Of a stretch of DNA of 64,000 nt, positions 50,602-60,620 are shown piece by piece. A program made the position numbers and the translations under genes. The stretch comes from Thermoanaerobacter thermocopriae JCM 7501 (GTDB lineage: Bacteria > Bacillota > Thermoanaerobacteria > Thermoanaerobacterales > Thermoanaerobacteraceae). The notes under the pieces are model-generated. The model was given only the letters and a program-made list of their open reading frames with translations. It was not told where the DNA came from and made no database searches. Position 1 is the first letter of the stretch. Each line of letters opens with the position of its first letter. Where the stretch lies: the NCBI RefSeq assembly GCF_001310975.1, contig NZ_BAZY01000002.1, positions 62,001-126,000 on the forward strand, given 5' to 3'.

Positions 50602-51735
50602 ATGTCAAAAATAGAATTTATAGCATCTACTCTTTTTGGTGTTGAAGCAATAACTGCAAGAGAGGTAAAAGAGTTAGGGTATAAAGATGTCACTGTAGAG
50701 AATGGAAAAGTCACTTTTGTAGGCGATGAGGCGGCCTTATGCAGGTCAAACCTTTGGATTAGAACGGCAGAGAGAATATACGTAAAAATAGGGGAATTTA
50801 CTGCCACAACTTTTGAAGAACTTTTTGAAGGTACAAAGGCTCTTTCCTGGGAAGATTGGATACCTGAAGATGGCAGGTTTCCTGTGGAGGGTTATTCAAT
50901 AAAATCCAAGCTTTTCAGCGTGTCTGACTGTCAGGCAATAGTTAAAAAAGCTGTTGTGGAAAGGCTTAAGAAGAAATACAAAAAAGAATGGTTTGAAGAA
51001 AACGGCGCAACTTATAAAATAAAATTTTCATTAATGAAAGACAAGGTAACACTTATGATTGACACAAGCGGCGACGGTTTACACAAAAGGGGATATAGAG
51101 TCATATCCAATGAAGCACCTTTGAGAGAAACTTTGGCTGCCGCTATGATAATGCTTAGCTTTTGGAAACCAGATAGACCTTTGATAGATCCTTTTTGTGG
51201 CTCTGGAACGATTCCGATCGAGGCAGCTATGATTGGAATAAATCTCGCACCAGGTTTAAAACGACAATTTGTTTCCGAAAAATGGTGGAGAATATCAAAT
51301 AAATTATGGAAAGAAGCGAGAGAAGAAGCAGTTGGTGCTATTAAAAAAGATATAACTTTAAACATAAAAGGATATGACATTGACGAAAACGCCATCAAAT
51401 TGTCAAAAGACAATGCGCGTAAAGCTGGTGTAGAGAAATACATAACTTTTGAAAATATCTCATTAAAAGATTTAAAAACAGATGATAAATATGGTGTTAT
51501 AATATGCAATCCTCCTTATGGTGAAAGGATGGGGGAATTAAAGGAAGTAGAAAAACTTTATAAAGAAATGGGAAAAGTTTTCAAAAAACTTGATACGTGG
51601 TCTTTTTATATACTGACTTCCCATGAAAGATTTGAGAAACTCTTTGGAAGAGAGGCTTCTAAAAAAAGAAAGCTTTACAATGGCATGTTAAAAGCTTACT
51701 ATTATCAGTATTATGGACCAAAACCAGAAAACTAA
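50602..51735 (+). CDS. THUMP-domain class I RNA methyltransferase (RlmL/YpsC type)
   Basis: 377 residues. THUMP domain about 45-155, then a Rossmann methyltransferase with DPFCGSGTIPIEAAM (about 194-208), GYDIDENAIKLSKDNA (about 255) and catalytic NPPYGERMG (about 303). Expected to make N2-methylguanosine in 23S rRNA, as RlmL-N domains do. Single domain, without the second methyltransferase found in E. coli RlmKL, as is normal in Firmicutes. AAAGGAG before the start. Confidence 0.9.
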   Translation: MSKIEFIASTLFGVEAITAREVKELGYKDVTVENGKVTFVGDEAALCRSNLWIRTAERIYVKIGEFTATTFEELFEGTKALSWEDWIPEDGRFPVEGYSIKSKLFSVSDCQAIVKKAVVERLKKKYKKEWFEENGATYKIKFSLMKDKVTLMIDTSGDGLHKRGYRVISNEAPLRETLAAAMIMLSFWKPDRPLIDPFCGSGTIPIEAAMIGINLAPGLKRQFVSEKWWRISNKLWKEAREEAVGAIKKDITLNIKGYDIDENAIKLSKDNARKAGVEKYITFENISLKDLKTDDKYGVIICNPPYGERMGELKEVEKLYKEMGKVFKKLDTWSFYILTSHERFEKLFGREASKKRKLYNGMLKAYYYQYYGPKPEN

Positions 51736-51741
51736 TTTTTA

Positions 51742-51770
51742 TTGAGTTTTTTCTATGTGAGGGTTATAAT
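51742..51770 (+). promoter_or_regulatory. Promoter of the toxin-antitoxin pair
   Basis: TTGAGT, 17-base spacer, TATAAT. Confidence 0.7.
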
Positions 51771-51808
51771 AAAATATAAGATTATCGATAAAAATTGGTG
51801 GTGGAGTT

Positions 51809-52042
51809 ATGGATAATGCAGTGAGGAAGAAAGCAAAAGAATATATAGATAGATTACCAGAAGACAAAGTAAAGGAAATTATTGATTTTATAGAATATTT
51901 AAATGAAAAAAACAAAAAAGAAATGGAAAAAGAAGACAAAGAATGGTTAAATGCGGAATTAACAGAACTTCCGGAGTATGACTGGGGAACTGAAGGTCCA
52001 CCACAGGGTCGTCCCGTCAAATATATAGAAGGAGTAGGCTAA
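51809..52042 (+). CDS. Putative antitoxin, DUF2281-like
   Basis: 77 residues, strongly charged. The N-terminal segment AKEYIDRLPEDKVKEIIDFI, followed by EYLNEKNKKE, is the helical pattern seen in DUF2281-type antitoxins. The C-terminus ends in a proline/glycine-rich toxin-binding-like tail. Twenty bases before a MazF-type gene and under its own promoter. Assignment depends on the pairing; no DNA-binding motif is certain. Confidence 0.6.
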   Translation: MDNAVRKKAKEYIDRLPEDKVKEIIDFIEYLNEKNKKEMEKEDKEWLNAELTELPEYDWGTEGPPQGRPVKYIEGVG

Positions 52043-52062
52043 TTATTGAAGGAGGAAGACTG

Positions 52063-52434
52063 ATGATGAAAAATGATATAAAACCGGGAGACGTCCTCCT
52101 TCTTTCTTTTCCTACTCATATTCCAAAAGGGCATGAACAGGAAGGCAAAAGGCCGGTTGTTGTAGTAGCAGTACCAAAAGGACCTATGAGGTATCCGCTT
52201 ATAATAGTAGTTCCATTAACGACACGAGATGGAGAATGGGCAAATCAAAATCTTAATTTGTACTATAGGATACCGGCAGGAAATGGTGGATTGCCAAAAG
52301 ATTCAATTGCATTATTAGACCAAATACGTGCTGTAGATGTTGAACGCATTGAATCGTTCATTGGTTCTCTTAGAGGAGATATCCTTGACTCTATTATAAG
52401 AAACTTGATACATATTTTTCAAGCAAATAGATAG
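52063..52434 (+). CDS. Toxin of the MazF/PemK family
   Basis: 123 residues. PGDVLLLSFP (about 8-17), EGKRPVVVVAVPKG (RPVVVV hallmark), IIVVPLTTR and DSIALLDQIRAVDVERI are the standard CcdB/MazF-fold strands. Predicted ribosome-independent mRNA endoribonuclease. GGAGGAAG precedes two consecutive ATGs (52063, 52066). Confidence 0.88.
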   Translation: MMKNDIKPGDVLLLSFPTHIPKGHEQEGKRPVVVVAVPKGPMRYPLIIVVPLTTRDGEWANQNLNLYYRIPAGNGGLPKDSIALLDQIRAVDVERIESFIGSLRGDILDSIIRNLIHIFQANR

Positions 52435-52449
52435 CCATGAATAAGGGAA

Positions 52450-52478
52450 TTGACTTAAATGATAAGTAGATGTAATAT
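52450..52478 (+). promoter_or_regulatory. Promoter of the cobalamin operon
   Basis: TTGACT, 17-base spacer, TAATAT, about 25 bases before the riboswitch. Confidence 0.75.
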
Positions 52479-52501
52479 ATAAGTGTACAAGTGAATACAA
52501 A

Positions 52502-52676
52502 AAATCTTATGGTCTTGAGAAGTTAAAAGGGAAAGCGGTGAAAATCCGCTGCAGCCCCCGCTACTGTGAGCGAGGATGAAGCCCTAATAAGCCACTGCTT
52601 GGCACTCAAGAGATGCGCCGGGTGGGAAGGCAGGGTGGAAGATGAATCGCGAGCCAGGAGACCTGCCATAAGATTT
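52502..52676 (+). ncRNA. Cobalamin riboswitch
   Basis: P1 is a perfect 11-bp stem (AAATCTTATGG 52502-52512 with CCATAAGATTT 52666-52676). Inside lie the class hallmarks: AAAGGGAA...GGTGAAAATCC, GCAGCCCCCGCTACTGTGA, GCCACTG...GGCAC, GGGAAGGC and the B12-box element GAGCCAGGAGACCTGCC. A terminator follows at 52732, so corrinoid binding should stop transcription before btuF. Confidence 0.97.
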
Positions 52677-52731
52677 CGGAAGTTCGCCTTCGGAGGGAAG
52701 GTGGAATGGAATTTTTATGCTTAATTTTGGC

Positions 52732-52767
52732 AAAAAAGGTCTACCTCCGTGGGGTAGACCTTTTTTT
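52732..52767 (+). terminator. Terminator of the riboswitch expression platform
   Basis: AAAAAAGGTCTACC / GGTAGACCTTTTTTT stem with a seven-base loop; the 3' arm ends in the T run. It lies 33 bases before btuF. Confidence 0.92.
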
Positions 52768-52800
52768 GATACTTGAAAAATTTAAATTAGGAGGGTACTT

Positions 52801-53748
52801 ATGAGAAAATTTAAAGGTTTACTTGCTTTATTGGTAGTCTTTGCTTTAATGTTTTCACTGGCGGCTTGTTCAACAAACAATGCTACAAAGCCACAAGATA
52901 CATCTCAAACAGCAACTGAAATTGTAAAAACACAGTTTCCTTTAAAAGTTACAGACTTTTTAGGAAGAGAAGTAACTATAGAGAAAGAACCCCAAAGGAT
53001 AGTTTCTCTTGCGCCTTCTACAACAGAGCTTATATATGCTTTAGGAGCAGGAAATAAGGTTGTGGGTGTTACAGACTTTGATAACTATCCACCTGAGGTC
53101 AAGGATATACCCAAAGTGGGGGGGTTTAAAGGGCCAAATGTAGAAGCAATTACTGCTCAAAAGCCTGATATAATATTTGCTTCCACTCTTTCCGGTAAAG
53201 AGCAAATGGAATCTTTAGAAAAAATGGGTATACCTGTTGTAATGTTGGAGGCAAAAAACATTGACCAGATATACCAGTCTATAAGAATAATAGGCCAAAT
53301 AACAGGAACTGAGAAAAAAGGCGAAGAGTTAATTAAACAAATGCAAGATAAAATAAAAGAAATAAATGACAAAGTCAAAGAGCTTCCAAAAGTCAGCGTA
53401 TTTTATCTGGTATCTCTTGACGGAAACTGGACAGCAGGTAAAGGCACATTTATTGATGAGCTTATAAACCTTGCAGGTGGCAAAAACGTTGCAGAGGATG
53501 TAAATGGTTGGGCGCAGTACAGCGTAGAAGAATTAGTCAAGAAAAATCCTGATGTGATAATAACTTCTCCTCATGCAGGGGATGTGAAAGACATTAAAAA
53601 CATGGCAGGATATAAAGATACTAATGCTGTTAAAAATGACAAAGTATTTGTGATAAGCAATGACGACATAATATCAAGAGCTTCTAATAGAATTGTTTTA
53701 GGACTTGAAGAAATCGCAAAATTCTTACATCCGGAGGCATTTAAGTAA
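52801..53748 (+). CDS. btuF: Corrinoid ABC transporter binding lipoprotein
   Basis: 315 residues. Signal peptide with lipobox LAAC (Cys about 23). The Fe/B12-type fold shows RIVSLAPSTTELIYALGAG (about 64-82), VVGVTDFDNYPPEVKDIPKVGG and VFYLVSLDGNWTAGKGTFIDE. First gene after the cobalamin riboswitch, which supports corrinoid rather than siderophore binding. Confidence 0.9.
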   Translation: MRKFKGLLALLVVFALMFSLAACSTNNATKPQDTSQTATEIVKTQFPLKVTDFLGREVTIEKEPQRIVSLAPSTTELIYALGAGNKVVGVTDFDNYPPEVKDIPKVGGFKGPNVEAITAQKPDIIFASTLSGKEQMESLEKMGIPVVMLEAKNIDQIYQSIRIIGQITGTEKKGEELIKQMQDKIKEINDKVKELPKVSVFYLVSLDGNWTAGKGTFIDELINLAGGKNVAEDVNGWAQYSVEELVKKNPDVIITSPHAGDVKDIKNMAGYKDTNAVKNDKVFVISNDDIISRASNRIVLGLEEIAKFLHPEAFK

Positions 53749-53749
53749 A

Positions 53750-54741
53750 GTGGGAGTAAAAAAAGGGATATATTTTGGTACAGCCTTTTCACTGCTTGTC
53801 TTTACCATGATTTTATCAATTTCTGCAGGGGCGGTAAAAATACCCCTGCAGGAGATTTTAAATGTTTTTTTGGGCGGTGGCAGTGAAACCTCTAGGACAA
53901 TAATCCTTAATTTAAGACTTCCAAGAGCTATTGAATCTGCGATTGTAGGTATGGGACTTTCTGTTGTTGGGACATTTTTTCAAGGGCTTTTGAGAAATCC
54001 AATGGCAGACCCTTATGTATTGGGTGTATCATCAGGAGCGGCTTTTGGAGCTACTATTGCGATAATATTAGGACTTGGAATATTTGGACTTAGTTTTATG
54101 GCATTTATTACTTCTTTAATGACTGTATTTTTCGTATACACTATTTCTAAAACTGGCACAAGAGTATCCATGACACAATGTTATTGGCAGGTATAGCTAT
54201 AAGTGCTTTTATGTCTGCAATTATCTCTCTCATGATGCTTTTAAACCATGATGAGTTTTCTCGAATTGTTTTTTGGACTATGGGAGGATTTAGCCTCATA
54301 AATTGGAATAGTGTGGTCTTTACTACTCCTATAATAGTAATTGGTTCTTTTGTTATGTATGTATTTTCAAGGGATGTAAATGCTATATTGACAGGAGAAG
54401 AGGTTGCCGAACATTTAGGTGTCAACACAGAATTAGTCAAGAAAATAATTCTTATTACAGGGTCTTTGGTGACTGCAACTGCTGTGTCAGTTGGTGGAAT
54501 TATAGGCTTTGTTGGACTTATTGTGCCCCACATATCACGGCTTATTGTAGGACCTGACAATAGAGTTTTGGTACCTTTTAGTGCTATATCAGGAGCGATA
54601 TTTTTAACTTTTGCAGACTTATTAGCACGAATTATTTTAAAGCCAATGGAAATTCCAATTGGGATAATTACAGCAGCATTTGGAGGACCATTCTTTTTAT
54701 ATCTGTTAATAAAGAGCAAACAAAAAAGTGAAGGAATGTGA
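53750..54741 (+). CDS. btuC: Corrinoid ABC transporter permease, one frameshift
   Basis: Permease of about 331 residues with ten predicted helices. RLPRAIESAIVGMGLSVVGTFFQGLLRNPMADPYVLGVSSGAAFGA is split here across the family motifs LRLPRA and NPMADPYVLG. The second frame has EEVAEHLGVN and IIGFVGLIVPHISRLIVGPD, the FecCD/BtuC signature. The frames meet near 54172, and one missing base restores TMLLAGIAISAFM. Start GTG 53750, two bases after the btuF stop. Confidence 0.9.
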
Positions 54742-54745
54742 TGAT

Positions 54746-55546
54746 ATGGCTATTTTACAGGTGGATAATTTGCACTTTTCTTATGAAGAAAAGGAAGTTT
54801 TAAAAGGAATAGATTTTACCATAAACAAAAATATGGTTTTAGGAATAATAGGAGCTAATGGCAGTGGTAAGACTACTCTTTTAAAAAATATATCAGGCTA
54901 TTTAAAGCCAGCAGCTGGGGATGTCTTTATATTAGGGAAAAATATCAAAGACTTTACTATAAAAGAAAAGGCAAAATATATAGGGTATGTGCCTCAAGAT
55001 ATAGTTTACGACTTTGAATTTAGCTGTTATGACGTGGTAATGATGGGAAGAATTCCTTATCTTAAAAGGTTTCAGTCGGAGAAAAAAGAGGACAGAGATA
55101 TTGTAAGAGAGTGCATGGAAATTACAAATACATGGCAGTTTAAAGACAAAAGCATAAAAGAGTTAAGCGGCGGTGAGAGGCAAAGGGTGTATATAGCAAG
55201 GGCATTAGCACAAAAAGCTCGAATTTTACTCATGGATGAGCCAGTTTCTCAACTTGATATAAAATACCAAGTTGAAATACTGTCTCTTGTAAAAGATTTA
55301 TCCTTAAAAGGGATACTTGTAATTATTGTGCTTCACGATATTAACCTCGCTTCACAGTTTTGTGATGAGATTTTCATAATGAAAGAAGGCAAAATAATAG
55401 CATCTGGGTCTCCCGGAAATGTTTTAACATTGAACAACATAAAATCAGCCTTTTCAATAGATGTGGAAGTGTTTGAAAATCCCATCACCCATACTCCTTA
55501 CGTCATTCCATCGCTAAATGGAAAGGAGCAACTCAAAGTTGTGTAA
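54746..55546 (+). CDS. btuD: Corrinoid ABC transporter ATPase
   Basis: 266 residues. Walker A GANGSGKTT (about 34-42), signature KELSGGERQRVYIARAL (about 136-152), Walker B ILLMDEPVSQLD, H-loop VLHDINLASQF. FecE/BtuD type. ATG 54746 follows the btuC stop by four bases. The C-terminal [12 protein letters not shown] overlaps the next gene's start. Confidence 0.93.
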   Translation: MAILQVDNLHFSYEEKEVLKGIDFTINKNMVLGIIGANGSGKTTLLKNISGYLKPAAGDVFILGKNIKDFTIKEKAKYIGYVPQDIVYDFEFSCYDVVMMGRIPYLKRFQSEKKEDRDIVRECMEITNTWQFKDKSIKELSGGERQRVYIARALAQKARILLMDEPVSQLDIKYQVEILSLVKDLSLKGILVIIVLHDINLASQFCDEIFIMKEGKIIASGSPGNVLTLNNIKSAFSIDVEVFENPITHTPYVIPSLNGKEQLKVV

Positions 55547-56920
55547 AGCTGTAATGATTGCAGGCACCCATTCAGGAGCAGGTAAAACTACTGTAAGCCT
55601 TGGGCTTATGGGAGTGCTGTCAAAAAGGTATAAAGTTCAGCCTTTTAAAGTAGGTCCAGATTATATAGATGCTGCTTATCAGCGATATGTCACAGGGAAT
55701 TTTTCCTGCAATCTCGACTTGTACCTGTTGGGGGAACAAAACCTTAAATCGCTTTTTTACAAAAATGCCTGCAATGCTGACATTTCTATAATTGAAGGTG
55801 TTATGGGAATGTACGATGGGATTGATACTACAAAAAAGGGGAGCAGTGCTGAGATTGCGAAAATTTTAGATATTCCTGTGATTTTAGTTGTAGATGCTTC
55901 TTCTATGGCGACAAGTGTATCAGCTTTAATAATGGGTTATATGCACTATGACAGGGAAGTAAAAATTAAAGGGGTGATATTAAATAAAGTTGGAAGTGAA
56001 AAACACTATGCCCTTTTGAAAGAATGCATAACAAGAGATTTAGATATTGAGGTTTTTGGCTATCTTCCAAAGGATCCAAAATTAGATTTGCCAGAAAGAC
56101 ACTTGGGCCTTGTACCGATATATGAGATGCCAGAAATTAAACACAAGTTTGATACCTTATATGATTATATTGAAAAATACATTGATATAGAAAAAATTCT
56201 TAATGTAGGTGTAGTTGACTGTTCAAATACATTTAGAAACACGATTGGTGAAGGTCATGATTTAAAAAGGGCAAAAATAGGGTATGCGTTTGATGAGGCT
56301 TTTAACTTTTATTACAAAGAGAGTTTGGAACTTTTTGAAGAAATGGGAGCAGAGCTTGTACCCTTTAGCCTCTTAAAGATTATAAGTTACCAGATGGAAT
56401 ATCGGGTTTGTACATAGGGGGAGGATTTCCAGAGGTTTTCGCGGAGAGGCTTAATAAAAACAAAAAAATATTAAAATCGGTTAAAGATGCAATAGATTCA
56501 GGTATGCCTGCATATGCAGAGTGTGGCGGATTTATGTATCTTACAAAAAGCATAACAGATTTACAAGGAAATACTTTTGAAATGGCAGGAATTTACGATT
56601 TTGAAACTGTCATGACAAAAAGGCTTCAGAGATTTGGCTATGTTGAGGCAGAAGTTATTGAAGATAACGTCCTTTTTAGAAAAGGGGATAAAATAAAAGG
56701 GCATGAGTTTCACCACTCAATAATAAAAGGTTTTTCACAGAAAGCCTCATACGTTGTGCATAAACCGGGAAAAGAAAATGCTTGGGAATGTGGATTTGTG
56801 CATAAAAATTGCCTGGCGACGTATGTTCACATAAATTTATACACATATAAAGAGGCTGTCAAGAGGTTTGTTGACAAATGTGTTCAATACCGAAACTCAA
56901 ATGCTTTTCAGGAGGATTAA
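55539..56920 (+). CDS. cbiA: Cobyrinate a,c-diamide synthase, one frameshift
   Basis: About 460 residues. N-terminal ATP-binding domain with [18 protein letters not shown] (about 6-23), KVGPDYID and [11 protein letters not shown]-terminal triad-type glutaminase with [16 protein letters not shown], the Cys of [10 protein letters not shown] and GHEFHHS. The frame slips near 56377 ([19 protein letters not shown] is restored by one base). Amidates a and c carboxylates of the corrin ring using glutamine. TTG 55539 chosen with AAAGGAGC upstream; ATG 55518 is the alternative. Confidence 0.92.
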
Positions 56921-56921
56921 T

Positions 56922-58445
56922 ATGACACTTAAATTGATGATACAAGGGACTGCATCGTCTGTGGGCAAAAGCTTGTTGGTTGCCGCTTTTTGCAGAATTT
57001 TCAAGCAAGATGGTTACAGAGTAGCCCCTTTTAAGTCTCAAAATATGGCTTTGAATTCCTATATAACCGATGAAGGACTAGAAATAGGAAGAGCACAAGC
57101 TATGCAGGCGGAAGCGGCAGGAGTTAAGCCTTCTTATCACATGAATCCAATACTTCTAAAGCCCAGCTCTGATAAAAAAAGCCAAGTTGTTTTAAGAGGC
57201 AAAGTTTATAAAAACATGTCTGCAGCCGAATACCACCAATTTAAGCCACAGCTTTTAAAGTTTATTAAAGAGGACTTTGATTTTCTTGCAAGTCAAAATG
57301 ACATTGTAGTAATAGAAGGCGCTGGAAGCCCTGCAGAAATAAATTTAAGAGATAGAGATGTCGTAAACATGGGTATGGCAGAGATGGTAAATGCACCAGT
57401 ACTTCTTGTAGGAGATATTGATAAAGGAGGTGTATTTGCTTCAATAGCTGGCACTTTGCTCCTTTTAAAAGAAAATGAGAGAAATCGCATTGAAGGTGTA
57501 CTTATAAACAAGTTTAGAGGAGACATTGAAATATTAAAGCCAGGTTTGGAGATGTTAGAAAACATTGTACACAAAAAGGTTTTAGGTGTTGTCCCTTATA
57601 TGGATGTGCACATTGATGAAGAGGATGGGGCGACGGAGAGATTTTATCGTAGGAATACAGAAGGAGATATAGAGATTGCAGTTATAAATCTTCCCCACAT
57701 ATCGAATTTTACGGATTTTGAACCTCTTGCTAAAGTTCCCGGAATAAAGCTTCGCTATGTGAATAAAGGGGAAAGGATTGGAGATTGTGATGTTGTTATA
57801 ATTCCGGGAACAAAAAACACAATTGGAGATTTGCAAGCATTAAAAGAATATAGGATTGATAAGGAAATTTTTGAAATGAGAAAAAAAGGTAAATTTATAG
57901 TCGGCATTTGTGGAGGATACCAAATGCTGGGAAAAGTCATTAAAGACCCGGGAAGAATTGAAAGTACAACTTCAGAAATTGAGGGACTGGGACTTTTGGA
58001 TATAGAGACTGTAATTGAAAATGAAAAGACAACAACCCAAATTAAGGCGGTTATTCGCAATAATTTACCATCAATATTATCACCTCTTAGAAATATTGCT
58101 GTAGAGGGATATGAAATACACATGGGGCAAAGTCGAATTTTGGGAGATTGTCAGCCTTTTTCAGTAATAACTCATAGAAATGGAGAAAAAATCGAAGTCT
58201 ATGACGGTTGTATAAGCGATGATGGAAAAGTGTTTGGAACTTACATACACGGAATTTTTGAAAACAGAGAGTTTGTCAGGGAATTTATAAATATTGTGAG
58301 AAAATCAAAAGGACTTTCTCCTATAGAGGAAATTATTGATTACAAAGAATTTAAAGAAAGAGAATATGATAAGCTTGCAGATATTGTGAGAAAAAGTATC
58401 GACATGAAAGAAGTCTATGAAATTATGGAGAGGTATAAAGATTAA
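56922..58445 (+). CDS. cbiP: Cobyric acid synthase
   Basis: 507 residues. [20 protein letters not shown] (about 5-24) is the P-loop; [30 protein letters not shown] and [11 protein letters not shown] follow in the amidoligase domain. The glutaminase part has [13 protein letters not shown] (nucleophile Cys about 333) and GYEIHMGQ. Carries out the remaining four amidations (b, d, e, g) on adenosylcobyrinate diamide. AGGAGG precedes ATG 56922. Intact, unlike its neighbours. Confidence 0.95.
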   Translation: MTLKLMIQGTASSVGKSLLVAAFCRIFKQDGYRVAPFKSQNMALNSYITDEGLEIGRAQAMQAEAAGVKPSYHMNPILLKPSSDKKSQVVLRGKVYKNMSAAEYHQFKPQLLKFIKEDFDFLASQNDIVVIEGAGSPAEINLRDRDVVNMGMAEMVNAPVLLVGDIDKGGVFASIAGTLLLLKENERNRIEGVLINKFRGDIEILKPGLEMLENIVHKKVLGVVPYMDVHIDEEDGATERFYRRNTEGDIEIAVINLPHISNFTDFEPLAKVPGIKLRYVNKGERIGDCDVVIIPGTKNTIGDLQALKEYRIDKEIFEMRKKGKFIVGICGGYQMLGKVIKDPGRIESTTSEIEGLGLLDIETVIENEKTTTQIKAVIRNNLPSILSPLRNIAVEGYEIHMGQSRILGDCQPFSVITHRNGEKIEVYDGCISDDGKVFGTYIHGIFENREFVREFINIVRKSKGLSPIEEIIDYKEFKEREYDKLADIVRKSIDMKEVYEIMERYKD

Positions 58446-59382
58446 TGGAAGTGGTATTAGCCTACTTATTAGATTTGTTGATAGGAGACCCTGAAGGATA
58501 TCCTCATCCTGTAAGAATTATAGGGAGAGTGGTATCACATTTAGAGAGTATACTTAGAAAATATGCTAAAAGTGACAGAGCTTTAAAAATAGCAGGTTTT
58601 ATACTGTGTGGACTTACAGTAACTTTGGCATTTGCAGCAACATATGTACTACTTTATATTGCAGGACTTATACATCCATATTTAAAGTATGCTTTAGATG
58701 TTTTAATTATATATACCTGCCTTGCTACAAAAGACCTTGGTAAAGCTGCTGGAAGAGTATACGAAGCGTTGGCAAAGGGTGATATAGTTGAAGCAAGAAG
58801 AAGATTATCTTATATAGTCAGTAGGGATACAGATAGGCTTGATGTTGAGAATATATCCAGAGGAGCGATAGAAACAGTTGCAGAGAATATATCAGACGGT
58901 ATAATAGCCCTATGTTTTACGCGTTTATAGGAGGTGCGCCGCTGGCTATCTTTTATAAGGCAGCAAGCACTCTTGATTCTATGGTAGGCTATAGAAATGA
59001 AAAGTACCTCGACTTAGGTTTTGCCTCTGCAAAACTTGACGACATATTAAATTTTATCCCTGCTCGCATAACAGGTTTTTTGATTGTTATAGCTGCTTTT
59101 CTCTTAGGCTATGATTATAAAAATAGTTGGAGGATTTTTTTAAGAGATAGGTTGAAACATCAAAGTCCAAACAGTGCTCACGGAGAAGCAGCAGTTGCCG
59201 GTGCTTTAAATATACAACTGGGAGGTCTTAATTATTATTTTGGAAAGCCTGAAATTAAACCAACTCTTGGGGATGGAAAAGAAAAAATTACCCCCCAACA
59301 TATAAAAGACAGCATCAAAATAATGTACATGACTTCATTTTTGGGGCTTGTAGTATTTTATATAGGGAGGAGATTGATGTGA
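58445..59382 (+). CDS. cbiB: Adenosylcobinamide-phosphate synthase, one frameshift
   Basis: About 312 residues, multispanning. Early motif LLDLLIGDPEGYPHPVRIIG (about 7-26), SRDTDRLDVENISRGAIETV then AENISDG before the break, and FYAFIGGAPLAIFYKAASTLDSMVGYRNEKY after it. One C is missing in GCCCTATG near 58910 (SDGIIAPMFYAF). Joins aminopropanol(-phosphate) to cobyric acid. ATG overlaps the cbiP stop by one base, and the gene overlaps the next by four. Confidence 0.92.
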
Positions 59383-59863
59383 AAGAAAAAGCAAATACAT
59401 TAAAAAATGTAAAGACTCTTACTCTTGTTGCTATGCTTATAGCCTTAAGTGCAATAGGTGCTCTCATAAAAGTTTTTAACACAGTTGCTTTCGATTCAAT
59501 GCCAGGATACTTTGCCGCATTATACCTTGGAGGTTGGTATGGAGCCCTTGTGATAAGTTTAGGGCATATGCTTACAGCAATTACTTCTGGATTTCCTTTA
59601 GGCTTACAAATCACATATACATAGCAGTGCAAATGGCATTATACGCCTATTTGTTTAAATTTTTTTATCGAAAATTTAACATCTATATTGCAGTAATCGC
59701 TGCTACGATATTAAATGGTCCTGTTGCAACCCTTTTGTTTGTGCCAATATTCGGATGGGGATTTTTTGCGGCATGGGTACTTCCCCTAACAATTGCGTCA
59801 TTTGCAAATGTATTTCTTGCAGCATTGGTTTACAAAGCGATACCGAAAAGGAGTAGGGAATAA
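59379..59863 (+). CDS. cblT: ECF-type S component, probable alpha-ribazole transporter CblT, one frameshift
   Basis: Membrane protein of about 160 residues with five or six helices. LTLVAMLIALSAIGALIKVF at the start resembles S components; LYLGGWYGALVISLGHMLTA and GPVATLLFVPIFGWGFF follow. The frame slips near 59600 (between GFPLG and HIYIAVQM); one base restores it. Placement directly before a PurM-like kinase gene in a cobalamin operon matches the cblT-cblS pair known from Listeria and Geobacillus. GTG start with GGGAGGAG. Confidence 0.75.
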
Positions 59864-59866
59864 AAA

Positions 59867-60597
59867 GTGATTGAGAGATACAGAGATTTAGTTGTAATTT
59901 ATGAAAATGATGTAGCATATGTGATATCTTGTGACAGCCTCGGAGCAATAGGGAATAAAGAGCATGATGTGTTAAAAGTTGATGAAGAGATTGTAGGAAG
60001 GACTACTGTAAAAGTGGCTCTTTCGGAAGTACTATGTGTAGGAGCAAAACCCTTAGTCATATCCGATACTTATCCGTTGAAATGAATCCAACAGGGCAAA
60101 AAATTTTAAGAGGCATAAAAAGCGAGCTTGAAGAGAACGGACTTTCAGACGTAGTTTTTACAGGAAGTACTGAAGAAAATTTTCCCACATCTATGACAGG
60201 TATAGGAATCACTGTAATAGCAAAAGCAAATATTGGAGACTTAAAAATAAAAAAAGTCAAAACAGGTATGCATGTTTCTATTTTAGGTTATCCACGTGTA
60301 GGAAATGAAGTTTTAAGCTCAAACGATGTGCTTACATTGAAAGACTACGTAAAAATTTCCAACTCAAAAGAAATAGTGGAAGCAATACCTGTGGGTTCAA
60401 AAGGGATAAAATATGAAATTGGCATATTAGAGAAGATATCAGGATTAAAGGTGGAGGCGAATTTTCCACAACATCTTGATGTATTAAAATCAGGGGGGCC
60501 TTCTACCTGCTGCCTTGTAGTCCACAGTGAGGAAGATACAGCCTCTATTAAAGGACTGACAGATAAACCCTTAACATATGTCGGAGTGCTGATTTAG
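59867..60597 (+). CDS. cblS: PurM/AIR-synthase-like protein, probable alpha-ribazole kinase CblS, one frameshift
   Basis: About 243 residues. N-terminal VIERYRDLVVIYENDVAYVI and ISCDSLGAIGNKEHDVLKV carry the AIR-synthase-type Asp motif; GRTTVKVALSEVLCVGAKPL matches the dimer helix. The second frame continues LSVEMNPTGQKILRGIKSEL and FTGSTEENFPTSMTGIGITV. One base is missing near 60068. Phosphorylating salvaged alpha-ribazole gives the lower ligand precursor used by CobS, and avoids the need for CobT. The assignment follows from context and fold. Confidence 0.72.
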
Positions 60598-60620
60598 CGT
60601 AAATGAAAGAAGGTGTTTCA

